Below are positions 35,380 to 45,957 of a stretch of DNA of 64,000 bases, one piece after another. Within the stretch, counting starts at the first letter, position 1. The number at the start of each line of letters is the position of its first letter. The notes beneath the pieces were generated by a model, which saw nothing but the letters and a program-made list of their open reading frames with translations, did no database searches and was not told the origin of the DNA. A program made the position numbers and the translations under genes. Origin of the DNA: Leucobacter allii (GTDB lineage Bacteria; Actinomycetota; Actinomycetes; Actinomycetales; Microbacteriaceae); NCBI RefSeq assembly GCF_022919155.1, contig NZ_CP095045.1, forward strand, positions 372,001-436,000, given 5' to 3'.

Positions 35380-35422
35380 GCCATCCGCACCGCTTCTCGA
35401 TCCGCATCCCCCGGGAGGGCCC

Positions 35423-36274
35423 ATGCGTCCATCGCGCCTCTTCAGCGGCGTCGCCGTGATCCCGGCGCTCGCCGTGATCCTGATCTTCTTCCTGCTCCCG
35501 ATCGGCGTCATCATCTACCGATCCTTCACCGAGCCGGAGCCGGGACTCGGCCAGTACGCCGCGGCCCTCGCCGATCCGACCACGCTGCGCGTGCTCGGCC
35601 GCACCTTCGCGACCGCGGTCATCGCGGTCGTCGTGTGCCTGCTGCTCGGCTACCCCTTCGCCTACCTGCTCACGCTCGTCGGACCCACGGCGCGCACGCT
35701 GCTGCTCGTGCTCGTGCTGGTGCCGTTCTGGACCTCGCTCATGGCGCGCACCTTCGCCTGGATCTCCCTGCTCCAGCGCGACGGACCGGTGTCGGCGATC
35801 CTCGCCTTCTTCGGCGCCTCGGACGTCACCCTGCTCGGCAGCGCGAGCGGCGTGATCCTCGCCATCGTGCAGATCCTGCTGCCGTACATGATCCTCACCC
35901 TCTTCACCGCGCTCGGCTCCATCGACCGCCGGCAGCTCGCCGCGGCGCAGAGTCTCGGGGCCAACCGCTACCGGGCCTTCTGGCAGGTCTACCTGCCGCA
36001 ATCCCTGCCCGGCGTCTTCGCCTCGAGCGCGCTCGTGTTCATCCTCGCGCTCGGCTTCTACATCACGCCGCAGCTCATCGGCAGCCCGAAGGAGGCGATG
36101 ATCGCGCAGGTCATCGGGCTCCGCGTCGAGAAGATCGTCGACTTCGCCGGCGCGGGCGCCCTCTCGGGCATCCTGCTGCTCGCGACGCTCGGGCTCTTCG
36201 CCGTCGTGATCCTCGCCGTCGCGCCGCTGCGCCGCGGCATTTCCCAGATGATCGCCGGAGGTGAGCGCTCGTGA
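35423..36274 (+). CDS. Pot-type ABC transporter permease (PotB-like, system 2)
   Basis: A 283-residue six-helix permease. It begins GVAVIPALAVILIFFLLPIGVIIYRSF and contains the ATPase-contact loop AAQSLGANRYRAFWQVYLPQSLPGV. ATG 35423 follows GGGAGGG. The 3' end overlaps the next permease by 4 bp (GTGA). Confidence 0.9.
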   Translation: MRPSRLFSGVAVIPALAVILIFFLLPIGVIIYRSFTEPEPGLGQYAAALADPTTLRVLGRTFATAVIAVVVCLLLGYPFAYLLTLVGPTARTLLLVLVLVPFWTSLMARTFAWISLLQRDGPVSAILAFFGASDVTLLGSASGVILAIVQILLPYMILTLFTALGSIDRRQLAAAQSLGANRYRAFWQVYLPQSLPGVFASSALVFILALGFYITPQLIGSPKEAMIAQVIGLRVEKIVDFAGAGALSGILLLATLGLFAVVILAVAPLRRGISQMIAGGERS

Positions 36275-37085
36275 ACGAACCGACCCGGATCCGTCTGCCG
36301 ATACGTCTCTGGGCCGCGGTGGCCGCGCTGCTGCTCGTCGCCCCGACGCTCGTCGTGATCCCGCTGTCGTTCTCGGACCGCCGCAGCTTCGCCTTCCCCA
36401 TCGAGGGCTGGTCGCTGCAGTGGTACGAGCACTTCTTCACGGATCAGCGATGGCTCGGCTCCCTCGGGACGAGCCTCGGGATCGCCGTGATCGTCGGCGT
36501 CGCGGCGACGGCGCTCGGCACGCTCGCCGCCTACGGCCTGAAGGGCCTGCGGGCGCGATTCGCCGCGACCGCGCAGATCGCCATGATGCTGCCGATCCTC
36601 GTCCCCGGGATCGTGGCGGCGATCGCGATCTTCGGCATGTATCTGCGCTGGAACCTCAACGGCTCGATCCTCGGCGTCGTCCTCGCCCACATCACGCTCG
36701 CGCTGCCCTTCGTGCTCATCCCCGTGAGCACGGCGCTGCGGGGCCTCGACGAGACCCACGCCCGAGCCGCGGCCGTGCTCGGGGCGGGGCCCGTCGCCCG
36801 CTTCCTGCAGGTGGAGCTGCCGATCCTGCTCCCGGGCATCGCGACCGGCTTCGTCTTCGCGTTCGTGACGAGCCTCGACGAGGTCGTCGTCGCGTACTTC
36901 CTGCAGTCGCCGACGCTGCGCACCCTGCCCGTGCAGATGTACAGCTCCGTGACCGTCGAGACCGACCCGAGCATCGCCGCGGCCTCGACGCTGCTGCTGG
37001 TGCTCTCCACGCTCATCATCCTCATCCCCCGACTCGTGCAGCTCGTGCAGGAACGACGCGCCGCGCACCGACAAGGAGACGCCGA

Positions 37086-37089
<4 letters not shown>
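36271..37089 (+). CDS. Pot-type ABC transporter permease (PotC-like, system 2)
   Basis: A 272-residue permease with FAFPIEGWSLQWYEHFF near the start, as in PotC, and the loop RAAAVLGAGPVARFLQVELPILLPG. Its GTG overlaps the upstream stop and its stop overlaps the ATG of the ATPase gene, so all are translationally coupled. Confidence 0.9.
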
Positions 37090-38237
<1,148 letters not shown>

Positions 38238-38598
38238 CCCCGCTCGCGGCCGACGCCGCGCCGACCCGGGTGCGCATCAACCGCATCATCACCCGCGAGG
38301 AGCATCAGAGCGAGCTCACCCAGGGCGTGTGCTGGATGGATCCCGGCGAGCAGACCAATCGCTGGTCGAGCCGCGAGGTCTTCGATCCCGAGGAGGCCGA
38401 GCACTGGTACGGCCCCGTCGACGAGACGTACTACATCATCCGCGGGCGCCTGCGCCTCACCTGGGACGAGGGCGTCTTCGAGCTCGGGCCCGACGACACC
38501 GTCTACCTGGCGCCCGGGTGGACCTACCACCTCGAGAACATCGGCGACGAGCCCGCGTTCTTCGTCTACAACATGACCCCCGCCCAGGAGTGAGCGCG

Positions 38599-39735
38599 AT
38601 GACCCGCATCGACCCCCTGCCGATCCACTTCGACGCCCGCGTGCTCGACCACGACACCGGACCCGCCCTGCACGAGGCCGCCCCGAGCCCGTGGTTCGCC
38701 GCGAACGAGCCGCACACGGAGGGCCGGCTGCGCATCGAGCGCATGCACGACATCCTCGCGCGCGGCCCGGTCTCGGACGCCGTGCGCTTCGCGCCCGGCC
38801 GCCTGGCCGCGGAGGAGGAGCTGGCCGCGGTGCACGACGCGGCCTACATCGAGGAGGTGCGCCGCGCGACGGAGCGGGGCGGCGGATGGGTGACCGGCAC
38901 GACGCGGCTGTCCGCCGGGTCCTACGCGCCGCTGCTCGCGGCGGCCGGGACGGCCCTCGCCGCGGCGGAGACCGTGCTCTCGGGCGCGGCGCCCCTGGCG
39001 TACGCGCTCACCCGGCCGCCCGGTCATCACGCGCAGCGCGCCCAGGCCGACGGGTACTGCTTCTTCAACGGCGCGGCGCTCGCCGCCGACGCCGCGAGGC
39101 GCGCCGGTATCGAGCGGGTGCTCGTCGTCGACTGGGACGTGCACCACGGCAACGGCACGCAGGACATCTTCTACGAGCGTGACGATGTGCTCACCGTCAG
39201 CCTGCACATGGACCACGGCGCATGGGGACCGAGCCACCCGCAGACCGGCCGGCTGGAGGAACGGGGCGCGGGCGCGGGCGCCGGCTTCACCCAGAACGTG
39301 CCGCTGCCGCTCGGCGCGGGCAATACCGCCTATCTGCGCGCCTTCGACGAGGTCGTCGCGCCGCTCGCCGAGCGCTTCCGCCCCGGCATGATCGTGTGCG
39401 CGAGCGGGCAGGACGCGAGCGCCTACGACCCCAACGGCCGGCACAACGTCTCGATGCCGGGATTCCGCGGCATCGGCCGACGGGTGCGGGAGCTCGCCGA
39501 ACGGCACAGCGAGGGGCGGGCGATCCTCGTGCAGGAGGGCGGCTACAACCCGTCCTACGCCCCGTACTGCCTGCTCGCGACCGTCGAGGGCCTGCTCGGC
39601 GGCGCCTCGGAGACGCCGGATCCGCTCGCCTACGTGCCGGATCAGCTGCTCGGCCTCGACGCGCGCTTCGCCGAGATCGCGGCGGAGCTGTCGCCGGAGC
39701 GCCTGGCGCGCGTCGGCGCTCCCGGCGCACGGTAG
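38599..39735 (+). CDS. Class II histone-deacetylase-like / acetylpolyamine amidohydrolase-type deacetylase
   Basis: A 378-residue zinc amidohydrolase of the arginase/deacetylase fold. The charge-relay histidines are in RPPGHHAQR (~139-147), the zinc ligands in DWDVHHGNGTQ (~178-188) and SGQDASAYDP (~268-277, normally SGFDAHxxDP), and the catalytic tyrosine in EGGYN (~313-317). Bacterial members remove acetyl groups from acetylpolyamines or other acylated amines. ATG 38599 lies 3 bases after the cupin stop. As last gene of the TetR-controlled operon it would deacetylate the amine brought in by the transporter. Confidence 0.88.
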   Translation: MTRIDPLPIHFDARVLDHDTGPALHEAAPSPWFAANEPHTEGRLRIERMHDILARGPVSDAVRFAPGRLAAEEELAAVHDAAYIEEVRRATERGGGWVTGTTRLSAGSYAPLLAAAGTALAAAETVLSGAAPLAYALTRPPGHHAQRAQADGYCFFNGAALAADAARRAGIERVLVVDWDVHHGNGTQDIFYERDDVLTVSLHMDHGAWGPSHPQTGRLEERGAGAGAGFTQNVPLPLGAGNTAYLRAFDEVVAPLAERFRPGMIVCASGQDASAYDPNGRHNVSMPGFRGIGRRVRELAERHSEGRAILVQEGGYNPSYAPYCLLATVEGLLGGASETPDPLAYVPDQLLGLDARFAEIAAELSPERLARVGAPGAR

Positions 39736-39777
39736 CCGTCCGGCGGCCGCCGTGGCGACGCGGGGCGGAACCTCGGG

Positions 39778-39813
39778 CTCGGGCGGCTTGTGCGGCTCAG
39801 GCGGCTTGTGCGG
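39778..39813 (+). repeat. Tandem 18-bp direct repeat before the XRE-cupin gene
   Basis: CTCGGGCGGCTTGTGCGG (39778-39795) is followed at once by CTCAGGCGGCTTGTGCGG (39796-39813), one mismatch. Each copy contains TTGTGC, a possible -35 element. It lies 95-130 bp before the regulator start. Confidence 0.7.
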
Positions 39814-39846
39814 TCGCCGAGCCTGGGGTACCGTGGAGCACAATCG

Positions 39847-39883
39847 ACTGAACATATCGTTCAGTGAACGGGACACTGTGTCC
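39847..39883. promoter_or_regulatory. Two palindromes in the promoter of the XRE-cupin regulator
   Basis: ACTGAAC (39847-39853) and GTTCAGT (39859-39865) are perfect 7-bp arms around ATATC. A second palindrome, GGACAC-T-GTGTCC (39871-39883), follows within 6 bp. They end 23 bp before the regulator start, as expected for autoregulatory operators. Confidence 0.55.
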
Positions 39884-39906
39884 GGTTCTGCGGCGAAGGA
39901 GCGACG

Positions 39907-40506
39907 ATGGAGCGAACGGCGGCGGGCGACGACGCCGGGCTCGGCCCGCGCGTGGCGGTCCTGCGGCGGCTGCGCGGCATGAGCCTGCGCGCGCTCGCCG
40001 CGGCCTCGGGCGTCAGCTCCTCCTTCCTCAGCCAGCTCGAGAACGGCCGCACGAACGCGAGCGTCGCCTCCCTCCGCAAGATCGCCGCGGGCCTCGGCGT
40101 GAGCCCGGCGCAGCTGCTCGACGACTCGGCCGTGCACACCCGCGGCGTGCTCCGCGCCGCCGATCGACCGCGGCTGCAGCTGGAGGGTGCCGAGAAGTTC
40201 GTCGTCGCGCTGCCGCCGCTCGGCAATCTCGAGGTCTACGCCGGGCGCTTCCGGCCGGGCGGCTCCACCGGGCCAGAGGCCTACGCCCACGGCGACTCCC
40301 AGGAGATCCTCGTCGTCACCGCGGGCGAGATCGTCCTCGAGCTCGGCGGCGAGCGCTACGAGATGCGGGTCGACGACTCCATCGAGTTCCTCAGCTCCAC
40401 CCCGCACCGGGTCCGCAACACCTCCGACGCCGACGCGGCCGTGCTGTGGATCAACAGCCCTCCGACGCCGGACGAGGCGCCGCACGGGCCGCCGGCCACC
40501 GGCTGA
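39907..40506 (+). CDS. XRE-family regulator with C-terminal cupin (PuuR-like)
   Basis: A 199-residue regulator. The N-terminal helix-turn-helix (about 14-70) reads LRRLRGMSLRALAAASGVSSSFLSQLENGRTNASVASLRKIAAGLGVSPAQLL; the C-terminal cupin (about 110-185) has EILVVTAGEIVLELGGERYEMRVDDSIEFLSSTPHRVRN. This layout is that of PuuR, the putrescine-utilisation repressor, though many amino-acid regulators share it. ATG 39907 follows GAAGGAG. It is directly upstream of a PuuB-like oxidase, supporting an amine-sensing role. Confidence 0.88.
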   Translation: MERTAAGDDAGLGPRVAVLRRLRGMSLRALAAASGVSSSFLSQLENGRTNASVASLRKIAAGLGVSPAQLLDDSAVHTRGVLRAADRPRLQLEGAEKFVVALPPLGNLEVYAGRFRPGGSTGPEAYAHGDSQEILVVTAGEIVLELGGERYEMRVDDSIEFLSSTPHRVRNTSDADAAVLWINSPPTPDEAPHGPPATG

Positions 40507-40600
40507 GCGCGCGCCGTTCCTCGCCGCCGGCCGATCCCGCGCACGGCATCCCGTCCCGATCCTCCACCCTGAACGCAGCACAGCAGAAAGCCCGATACCC

Positions 40601-41974
40601 ATGATCAACGGCAACGTCTCCCACTGGTGGCAGCAGCTCGGCGCTCCGCAGCCGCGCCCCGAGCTGCCTGGCAGCCTCACCGCCGACGTCGCCATCGTCG
40701 GGGCCGGTTACACCGGTCTCTGGACGGCGTACTACCTGAAGCAGCAGCGGCCCGAACTGCGCGTGGTCGTGGTCGAGCAGCGGCACGCCGGCTACGGCGC
40801 CTCCGGTCGCAACGGCGGCTGGCTCACCTCGGCGATGACGGGCGGGCGGGCGCAGTACGAGCCGACGCACGGGCGCGACGCCGCGGAGCGCTTCCAGCGC
40901 GCGATGAATGAGACCGTGGATGAGGTGATCCGCGTGGCGGCGGCCGAGGGCATCGACGCCGACATCATGAAGGGCGGCGAGTTCAACGTCGCCTACACCC
41001 CCGCTCAGGAGGCGCGCATCCGTGCGTTCGCCGCCGAGGAGCAGTCCTGGCGCTTCACCGATCTCGAGCTGCTCGAGGCCGACGCGGCGCGGGCGAAGAT
41101 CAACGTCGCCGGCACGCGGGCCGCGGTGTGGCACCCGCACGCCGCACGCATCCAGCCCGCGAAGCTGGTCTCGGGGCTCGCCGCCGCCTGCGAGCGACTC
41201 GGCGTCGAGATCTACGAGCGCACCCGCGTCGTCGAGATCGAACCGCACCGGCTGCGGACCACGCACGGCACCGTCGCCGCGGACTTCATCGTGCGCGCGA
41301 CCGAGGGCTTCACGGCCGGCCTCAAGGGACTCAAGCGCCTCTGGCTGCCCATGAACTCCTCGCTCATCGCGACCGAGCCGCTCGACGCCGCGGTGTGGGA
41401 CGAACTGCACTGGAACCAGGGCGAGGTGCTCGGCGACTTCGCCCACGTGTACATGTACGCGCAGCGCACGGCGGACGACCGCATCGCCATCGGCGGACGC
41501 GGTGTGCCCTACCGGTACGGTTCGCAGACGGACACCGACGGGCAGACCGCGCTCTCCACCGTCGACACGCTCAGCGAGATCCTCCACCGCTTCTTCCCGG
41601 CCACCCGCGGGGCGGCGATCGACCATGTCTGGTCGGGCGTGCTCGGGGTGCCGCGGGACTGGGCCGCGACCGTCGGCCTCGACCGCGAGACGGGCATCGC
41701 CTGGGGCGGCGGCTACGTCGGCACCGGCGTGACGTCGACGAACCTCGCGGGGCGCACGATCGCCGACCTCGTGCTCGGCAACGACACCGAGATCGCCGGA
41801 CTGCCGTGGGTGAACCACCGGGTGCGCAAGTGGGAGCCCGAGCCGCTGCGCTGGATCGCGACCCAGGGGCTCTACGCCGCCTACGGCGTCGCCGATCGCG
41901 CCGAGCTGGCCGGGCGGAGGACCACCTCGCCCATCGCCCACGTCGCCGACGTGATCACCGGCCGCGCCCACTGA
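40601..41974 (+). CDS. FAD-dependent oxidoreductase of the DAO family (PuuB-like)
   Basis: A 457-residue flavoenzyme. It opens with ADVAIVGAGYTGLWTAYYLKQQRPELRVVVVEQ and the family-typical YGASGRNGGWLTS; HPHAARIQPAKLVSGLAAACERLGV is the substrate/FAD linker, and GIAWGGGYVGTGVTSTNLAGRTIADLVLG closes the FAD fold. PuuB oxidises gamma-glutamylputrescine; the substrate here is not determined, and no gamma-glutamyl ligase (PuuA) was seen in the window. Expressed with the upstream XRE-cupin regulator and downstream cupin and amidohydrolase. Confidence 0.88.
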   Translation: MINGNVSHWWQQLGAPQPRPELPGSLTADVAIVGAGYTGLWTAYYLKQQRPELRVVVVEQRHAGYGASGRNGGWLTSAMTGGRAQYEPTHGRDAAERFQRAMNETVDEVIRVAAAEGIDADIMKGGEFNVAYTPAQEARIRAFAAEEQSWRFTDLELLEADAARAKINVAGTRAAVWHPHAARIQPAKLVSGLAAACERLGVEIYERTRVVEIEPHRLRTTHGTVAADFIVRATEGFTAGLKGLKRLWLPMNSSLIATEPLDAAVWDELHWNQGEVLGDFAHVYMYAQRTADDRIAIGGRGVPYRYGSQTDTDGQTALSTVDTLSEILHRFFPATRGAAIDHVWSGVLGVPRDWAATVGLDRETGIAWGGGYVGTGVTSTNLAGRTIADLVLGNDTEIAGLPWVNHRVRKWEPEPLRWIATQGLYAAYGVADRAELAGRRTTSPIAHVADVITGRAH

Positions 41975-42089
41975 CGGGGCCGTCCCGGCCCAGCACCGGT
42001 CGGGAGCCCCGAGTCCGAGCATCGACCCCATCGCCCGAGCATCGGGCCCCGAGCACGTTCCCTCGTGCACGACACCCCGGAGGAGCACC

Positions 42090-42467
42090 ATGACCCGCAC
42101 GCGCACCCGCGCCGCCCACGACACGGCGGCCGCAGACCTCGGCCCGCACGCCGCGAAGCCCACCGCCCGCACCGCGGGCATGACCGAGGCCGCGCGTGCG
42201 GTGTGGAGCGGCGGAACGCCGAACGCCGGCGGCGAGCCGCGCATCGAGACCGGCCTCTGGGAGTGCACGCCCGGCGTCTTCACCGCCGCCCGCGAGGGCT
42301 ACACCGAGATCTGCACGATTCTCTCCGGCCGGGTGACCCTCGAGGTCGAGGGGGAGGATCCCGAGGAGTTCGGTCCCGGCGACGTCATGGTGATGCCCTC
42401 CGGCTGGACGGGCGTGTGGCGGGTGCACGAGCCGCTCCGCAAGCACTACACGACGATCCTCGACTGA
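42090..42467 (+). CDS. Cupin-domain protein (EutQ/DUF861-like)
   Basis: A 125-residue cupin. The core YTEICTILSGRVTLEVEGEDPEEFGPGDVMVMPSGWTGVWRVHEPLRKHYTTIL is typical of small DUF861 cupins that accompany amine-oxidase genes. The first ~25 residues are Ala/Thr/Arg-rich and poorly ordered. ATG 42090 has GGAGGAG upstream. Function is unknown; the context is amine oxidation. Confidence 0.83.
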   Translation: MTRTRTRAAHDTAAADLGPHAAKPTARTAGMTEAARAVWSGGTPNAGGEPRIETGLWECTPGVFTAAREGYTEICTILSGRVTLEVEGEDPEEFGPGDVMVMPSGWTGVWRVHEPLRKHYTTILD

Positions 42468-42549
42468 GCGTCGACGCCGCCCCACCCGACCGCCCCTTCC
42501 CACCGCCCCATCAGGGTCACAGACCCGACCGACCGAGAGGATCGACGCC

Positions 42550-44220
42550 ATGGCACAGCACGGAGGGTCGCTCGCCCTGACCGGCGCGCGGCTGCGCACC
42601 CAGACCGAGGACGCCGGAGCCGCCGGCGGGCCGACCGCGGGGACCGCGACGGCGCTCCTCGTCCGCGACGGCCGGATCGCGGCCATCGGCTCCGACGCGG
42701 AGATCCGCCGGGCGGCGGACGCCGAGGGGATTCCGATCCGCGATCTCACCGGGGCGACGATCACCCCCGGGCTCTTCGACTCCCACACCCATCCCCACTG
42801 GGCGGCCTCCGTCACCGCGGGCGTCGACCTCGGCGGGCTCGGCACGATCGCTGAGATCCGCGCGGCGCTCGCCGCCGAGCACGCGAGGCTCCCGGAGGGG
42901 GCGTGGCTGCGCGGCTGGAATCTCGAGTACGAGCCCTTCGAACACGACGACACCCCGGGCGGACTGCGCGGCGCACTGCTCGCGGACGCGGCCCCCGGCC
43001 GCCCCGTCGTGCTCATCTGCTACGACCTGCACACCGCGCTCGCCACCGCCCCGGCGCTCGCCGCGGCCGGCATCGACGGCGCGCGCGCATTCGACGACGC
43101 GAGCGAGGTGGTCGTTGACGCCGACGGCACGCCGACCGGCGAGCTGCGCGAGCCCACGGCCTACAATCTCGTCTTCGACGCGATCCCCGCGCCGGCGCAC
43201 GACGTGGACCGCGATGCGCTGCGCGACATGTTCCGACGACTGGCCGCCGTCGGTCTCACGGGCGGGGCGATCATGGACGGCAAGGACGCGACCGTGGAGC
43301 TGCTCGCGGAGCTCGAGGAGCGGGGGGAGCTCGATCACCGCGTGACCGTGCACCACTGGCACGCCGTGGGGGACACCGATGCGGACGTGGCGCGCGTCAT
43401 CGCGACGAAGGACCGCGCCGGCCGGCTCTGGCGGACCGGGGCGATCAAGCTCTTCAGCGACGGTGTCATCGACACCGGCACGGCGTGGCTGCACGCGCCC
43501 GACGCCTGCGGCGACGGTCGCGCGCCGTTCTGGCCGTCGTGGGAGCGCTACGGCGAGGTCGTGCGGGCCTATCACGCGGCCGGCATGCTCATCGCGACGC
43601 ACGCCGTCGGCGACTACGCCGTGAGCCGCGTGCTCGACGTGTACGCCGGGCTCCCCGAGCGCCCCGGGCTGCCGTTCCACTCCATCGAGCACCTCGAAGT
43701 GCTCGCCGACGCCGACGTCGCGCAACTGCGCGCGTTCAACGCCGGCCGCTCCGACGCCGGGGTGACCGCGTCGATGCAGCCGCTGCACATGCAGTGGCGC
43801 GCCGTGGACGGCAGCGACGGCTGGGCGACGCGGCTCGGCGAGGGGCGCAACGCGACCGGCTACCGGGTGCGCGACGTGCTCGACGCGGGGGTGACCCTCG
43901 CCCTCGGCTCCGACTGGCCGGTGGCGCAGTACGATCCGCGGCTCGGCATGGCGTGGGCGCGCGGGCGCCATGCGCCCGGCGATCCCGGGGCGCCGGTCTT
44001 CGAGCCGGAGCAGCGCCTGAGCGGGGAGGAGGCGCTCCTCGCCTACACGCTGTGGCCGGCCCGCGCCCGCGGTCACGAGGATCGCGGCGTGCTCGCGGTC
44101 GGCGCCGTCGCCGACCTCACGGTCTGGGGCGCCGACCCGGTGACGACGGAGCCGGACGCCCTGCCCGAGGTGCCGATCCTGCTCACCGTCGTGGACGGCC
44201 GCGTGATCCACGAGGCGTAG
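42550..44220 (+). CDS. Amidohydrolase family protein (YtcJ-like)
   Basis: A 556-residue metal-dependent hydrolase. Family features are GATITPGLFDSHTHPHW (HxH metal motif near 80), IATHAVGDYAVSRVLDVY (another histidine ligand), FHSIEHLEV, and TLALGSDWPVAQYDPRLG near the end. The enzyme would cleave an amide or imide C-N bond; YtcJ-like members have broad or unknown substrates. ATG 42550 follows GAGAGG. Last gene of the XRE-cupin cluster, it may open a lactam or amide made by the neighbouring oxidase (inference). Confidence 0.87.
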   Translation: MAQHGGSLALTGARLRTQTEDAGAAGGPTAGTATALLVRDGRIAAIGSDAEIRRAADAEGIPIRDLTGATITPGLFDSHTHPHWAASVTAGVDLGGLGTIAEIRAALAAEHARLPEGAWLRGWNLEYEPFEHDDTPGGLRGALLADAAPGRPVVLICYDLHTALATAPALAAAGIDGARAFDDASEVVVDADGTPTGELREPTAYNLVFDAIPAPAHDVDRDALRDMFRRLAAVGLTGGAIMDGKDATVELLAELEERGELDHRVTVHHWHAVGDTDADVARVIATKDRAGRLWRTGAIKLFSDGVIDTGTAWLHAPDACGDGRAPFWPSWERYGEVVRAYHAAGMLIATHAVGDYAVSRVLDVYAGLPERPGLPFHSIEHLEVLADADVAQLRAFNAGRSDAGVTASMQPLHMQWRAVDGSDGWATRLGEGRNATGYRVRDVLDAGVTLALGSDWPVAQYDPRLGMAWARGRHAPGDPGAPVFEPEQRLSGEEALLAYTLWPARARGHEDRGVLAVGAVADLTVWGADPVTTEPDALPEVPILLTVVDGRVIHEA

Positions 44221-44375
44221 CGGCGCGTCGCCAGATCCTGCAGGAGCGAGAATGACGCACGACGGGGGAAACGTGCCGTTTCGCACCGCTTCGGGTGTAT
44301 TCCGCGGCGTGCAGGGAGAGGCGCGTGTCGCGGAGCGAACGGCCCGAGCAGGCAGGGCGTCGCCCTGGCCCTCGC

Positions 44376-44432
44376 TCGCACGTCACTCGTTGCGAGTGAG
44401 CGGCCCTTCTGGCGACACCTCCTGACGTGCGA
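44376..44432. repeat. Palindromic repeat element, family A, copy 1
   Basis: Outer arms TCGCACGTCA (44376-44385) and TGACGTGCGA (44423-44432) are exact complements; an inner stem CACTCG-TTG-CGAGTG (44384-44398) lies within. The segment GGCGACACCTCCTGACGT matches copy 2 (57840-57896) with two differences. The element covers the last codons and stop of the amine oxidase gene. Confidence 0.7.
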
Positions 44433-45846
44433 GTGAGGCGGTGGGGGAGCCGGAGGACAGGGAAGCCGCGACGCGGCGGGACTCGCGCAGGGCGCTCTCG
44501 ACCGCGCCGTCGATGAAGCCGCCCCAGAGATCGGCGTTGTCGGTGGTGGCGAAGTGGACCGCTCCCCACGGCTCCTGCAGCGCCGCGAGATCCCGCGTGA
44601 GCTGGCCCGGACGGTGGGTCATCCAGGTGGTGCGGGAGAGCGGATCGGACATCCAGTCGTGCGAGGTGGCGGCCGTGATCTCGAGGCCGGGGCGGCAGGC
44701 GTCGACCGCGGCCTGCAGCGCGGGCAGGTCGTCGGGATCGACGCGGGCGTGGTCCGGTCCGAACGCGACGAGCAGCGTGTAGTCGCCTGCCTCGTCCGTG
44801 CCGGTGAACTCGGCCTTCAGCACGGAGAGCGGATCCCGCTGGCTCGCGTACGCGAAGAAGCGGGGCACGTGCCCCCGGGCGCGCAGCCACAGCTTCGCGC
44901 CCTGCGAGGCCACGGTCTCGTGAGCGAGCCGCGTCCACGTCTCCGGGAGCACGGGATCGAAGCGGATCCCCATGATCGCGTTGGCCGGCAGCGTGCTCAC
45001 GACCCGGCGGGCCCGGATCCGATCGCCCGCCGCGGTCTCGACGATCGCGCCGGCGTCCTGGTGGGATCCCGCGGCGGCGACCGGGGTCGGGCCCGCCGTC
45101 GCCTCCGTGACCGCCGTCGCCTCCGTGACCGCCGTCGCCGTATCCGCCGCCGTCTGGGTTACCGACGTCACCGCGGTGCCGAGCCGGATCTCGCCGGGCA
45201 CGTCGGCCGCGATCCGCTCCGCGAAGGCGCGCAGCCCGCCGACCACCCGGTAGGTTGCCGAGGCCTCGTGCATGAGCGGCCAGTGCCCGCCGCACGCCGC
45301 GACCCAGCGCAGTGCGCTCGAGAGCCCCACACGGTCGAGCGGCGCATTGACGTGCCCGACCCACACGGCCTCGTTCGCCGCGCGCGCCTCAGGGTCGAGG
45401 GCGAGGGCGTCGATCCTGTCCTGGATGCTCAGCGCGTCGAGCTCGCGGATGCCGCCGTGCGCGGGCTCCGTGCCCCGCGGCATGGCCTCGCCCACGTCGG
45501 CCACGATGCGCCGCTGCCCGTCCGCGATGAGCGCCATGAACTCGGGGAGCGTCCCGCGGTGCGGACGCCCGTCCGAGTCGTGCCAGTAGGCCTCTTCAGC
45601 CGCGGGGCTCCGCTCGATGCCCCGGCCGTAGCGGGTCATCTCCGCCCACACGTGCGGCTGTACCCAGTGCACCCAGTTGGCGCCCATCTCGAGCTCGTGC
45701 CCGAGCCGGTGGTCCGTCCAGGTGCGTCCCCCGATGCGGTCCCTGGCCTCGATCACGAGCACCTCGTGCCCGGCCCGGCCGAGCTCCCGCGCCGCGACGA
45801 GTCCGGCGAATCCGGCCCCGATGACGACGACGTCCACGGACTCCAT
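44383..45846 (-). CDS. FAD-dependent amine oxidase (second copy)
   Basis: A 487-residue flavin amine oxidase. FAD-fold start SVDVVVIGAGFAGLVAARELGRAGHEVLVIEARDRIGGRTW is followed by LGHELEMGANWVHW; the C-terminal FAD segment GAVHFATTDNADLWGGFIDGAVESALRESRRVAA is present. Around residues 250-280 lies an odd Thr/Ala-rich insertion with a repeated TAVTEATAVTEATA. The last ~17 residues come from a palindromic repeat element that also supplies the stop. ATG 45846 follows GGAGGG; GTG 45852 is possible. A motif CGTACGAAG 103 bp upstream is shared with the other amine oxidase. Confidence 0.88.
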   Translation of the reverse strand: MESVDVVVIGAGFAGLVAARELGRAGHEVLVIEARDRIGGRTWTDHRLGHELEMGANWVHWVQPHVWAEMTRYGRGIERSPAAEEAYWHDSDGRPHRGTLPEFMALIADGQRRIVADVGEAMPRGTEPAHGGIRELDALSIQDRIDALALDPEARAANEAVWVGHVNAPLDRVGLSSALRWVAACGGHWPLMHEASATYRVVGGLRAFAERIAADVPGEIRLGTAVTSVTQTAADTATAVTEATAVTEATAGPTPVAAAGSHQDAGAIVETAAGDRIRARRVVSTLPANAIMGIRFDPVLPETWTRLAHETVASQGAKLWLRARGHVPRFFAYASQRDPLSVLKAEFTGTDEAGDYTLLVAFGPDHARVDPDDLPALQAAVDACRPGLEITAATSHDWMSDPLSRTTWMTHRPGQLTRDLAALQEPWGAVHFATTDNADLWGGFIDGAVESALRESRRVAASLSSGSPTASLARQEVSPEGPLTRNE

Positions 45847-45948
45847 GAGCACTCCCTCCGGCCGGGCCGCGTCGCCCGGACGCGCCCAGCCTAGTCGCGC
45901 CCGGAGCCCGCTCGCCTCAGACGATCCGCGGGAGTCGCGACGCCGCCT

Positions 45949-45957
45949 CGTACGAAG
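45949..45957. promoter_or_regulatory. CGTACGAAG motif upstream of the second amine oxidase
   Basis: The 9-mer occurs in the context CGCCT-CGTACGAAG-GTA, closely like CGCCTC-CGTACGAAG-CTA at 26261-26279, and at a similar distance from the start of an amine oxidase gene (103-111 versus 109-153 bp). It is likely a binding site of a common regulator. Confidence 0.45.

Noticed and set aside
31857..35432. An 1191-residue minus-strand frame across several genes
   Set aside because: It crosses the M24, TetR and binding-protein genes and the operator region; only the other frames show conserved motifs.
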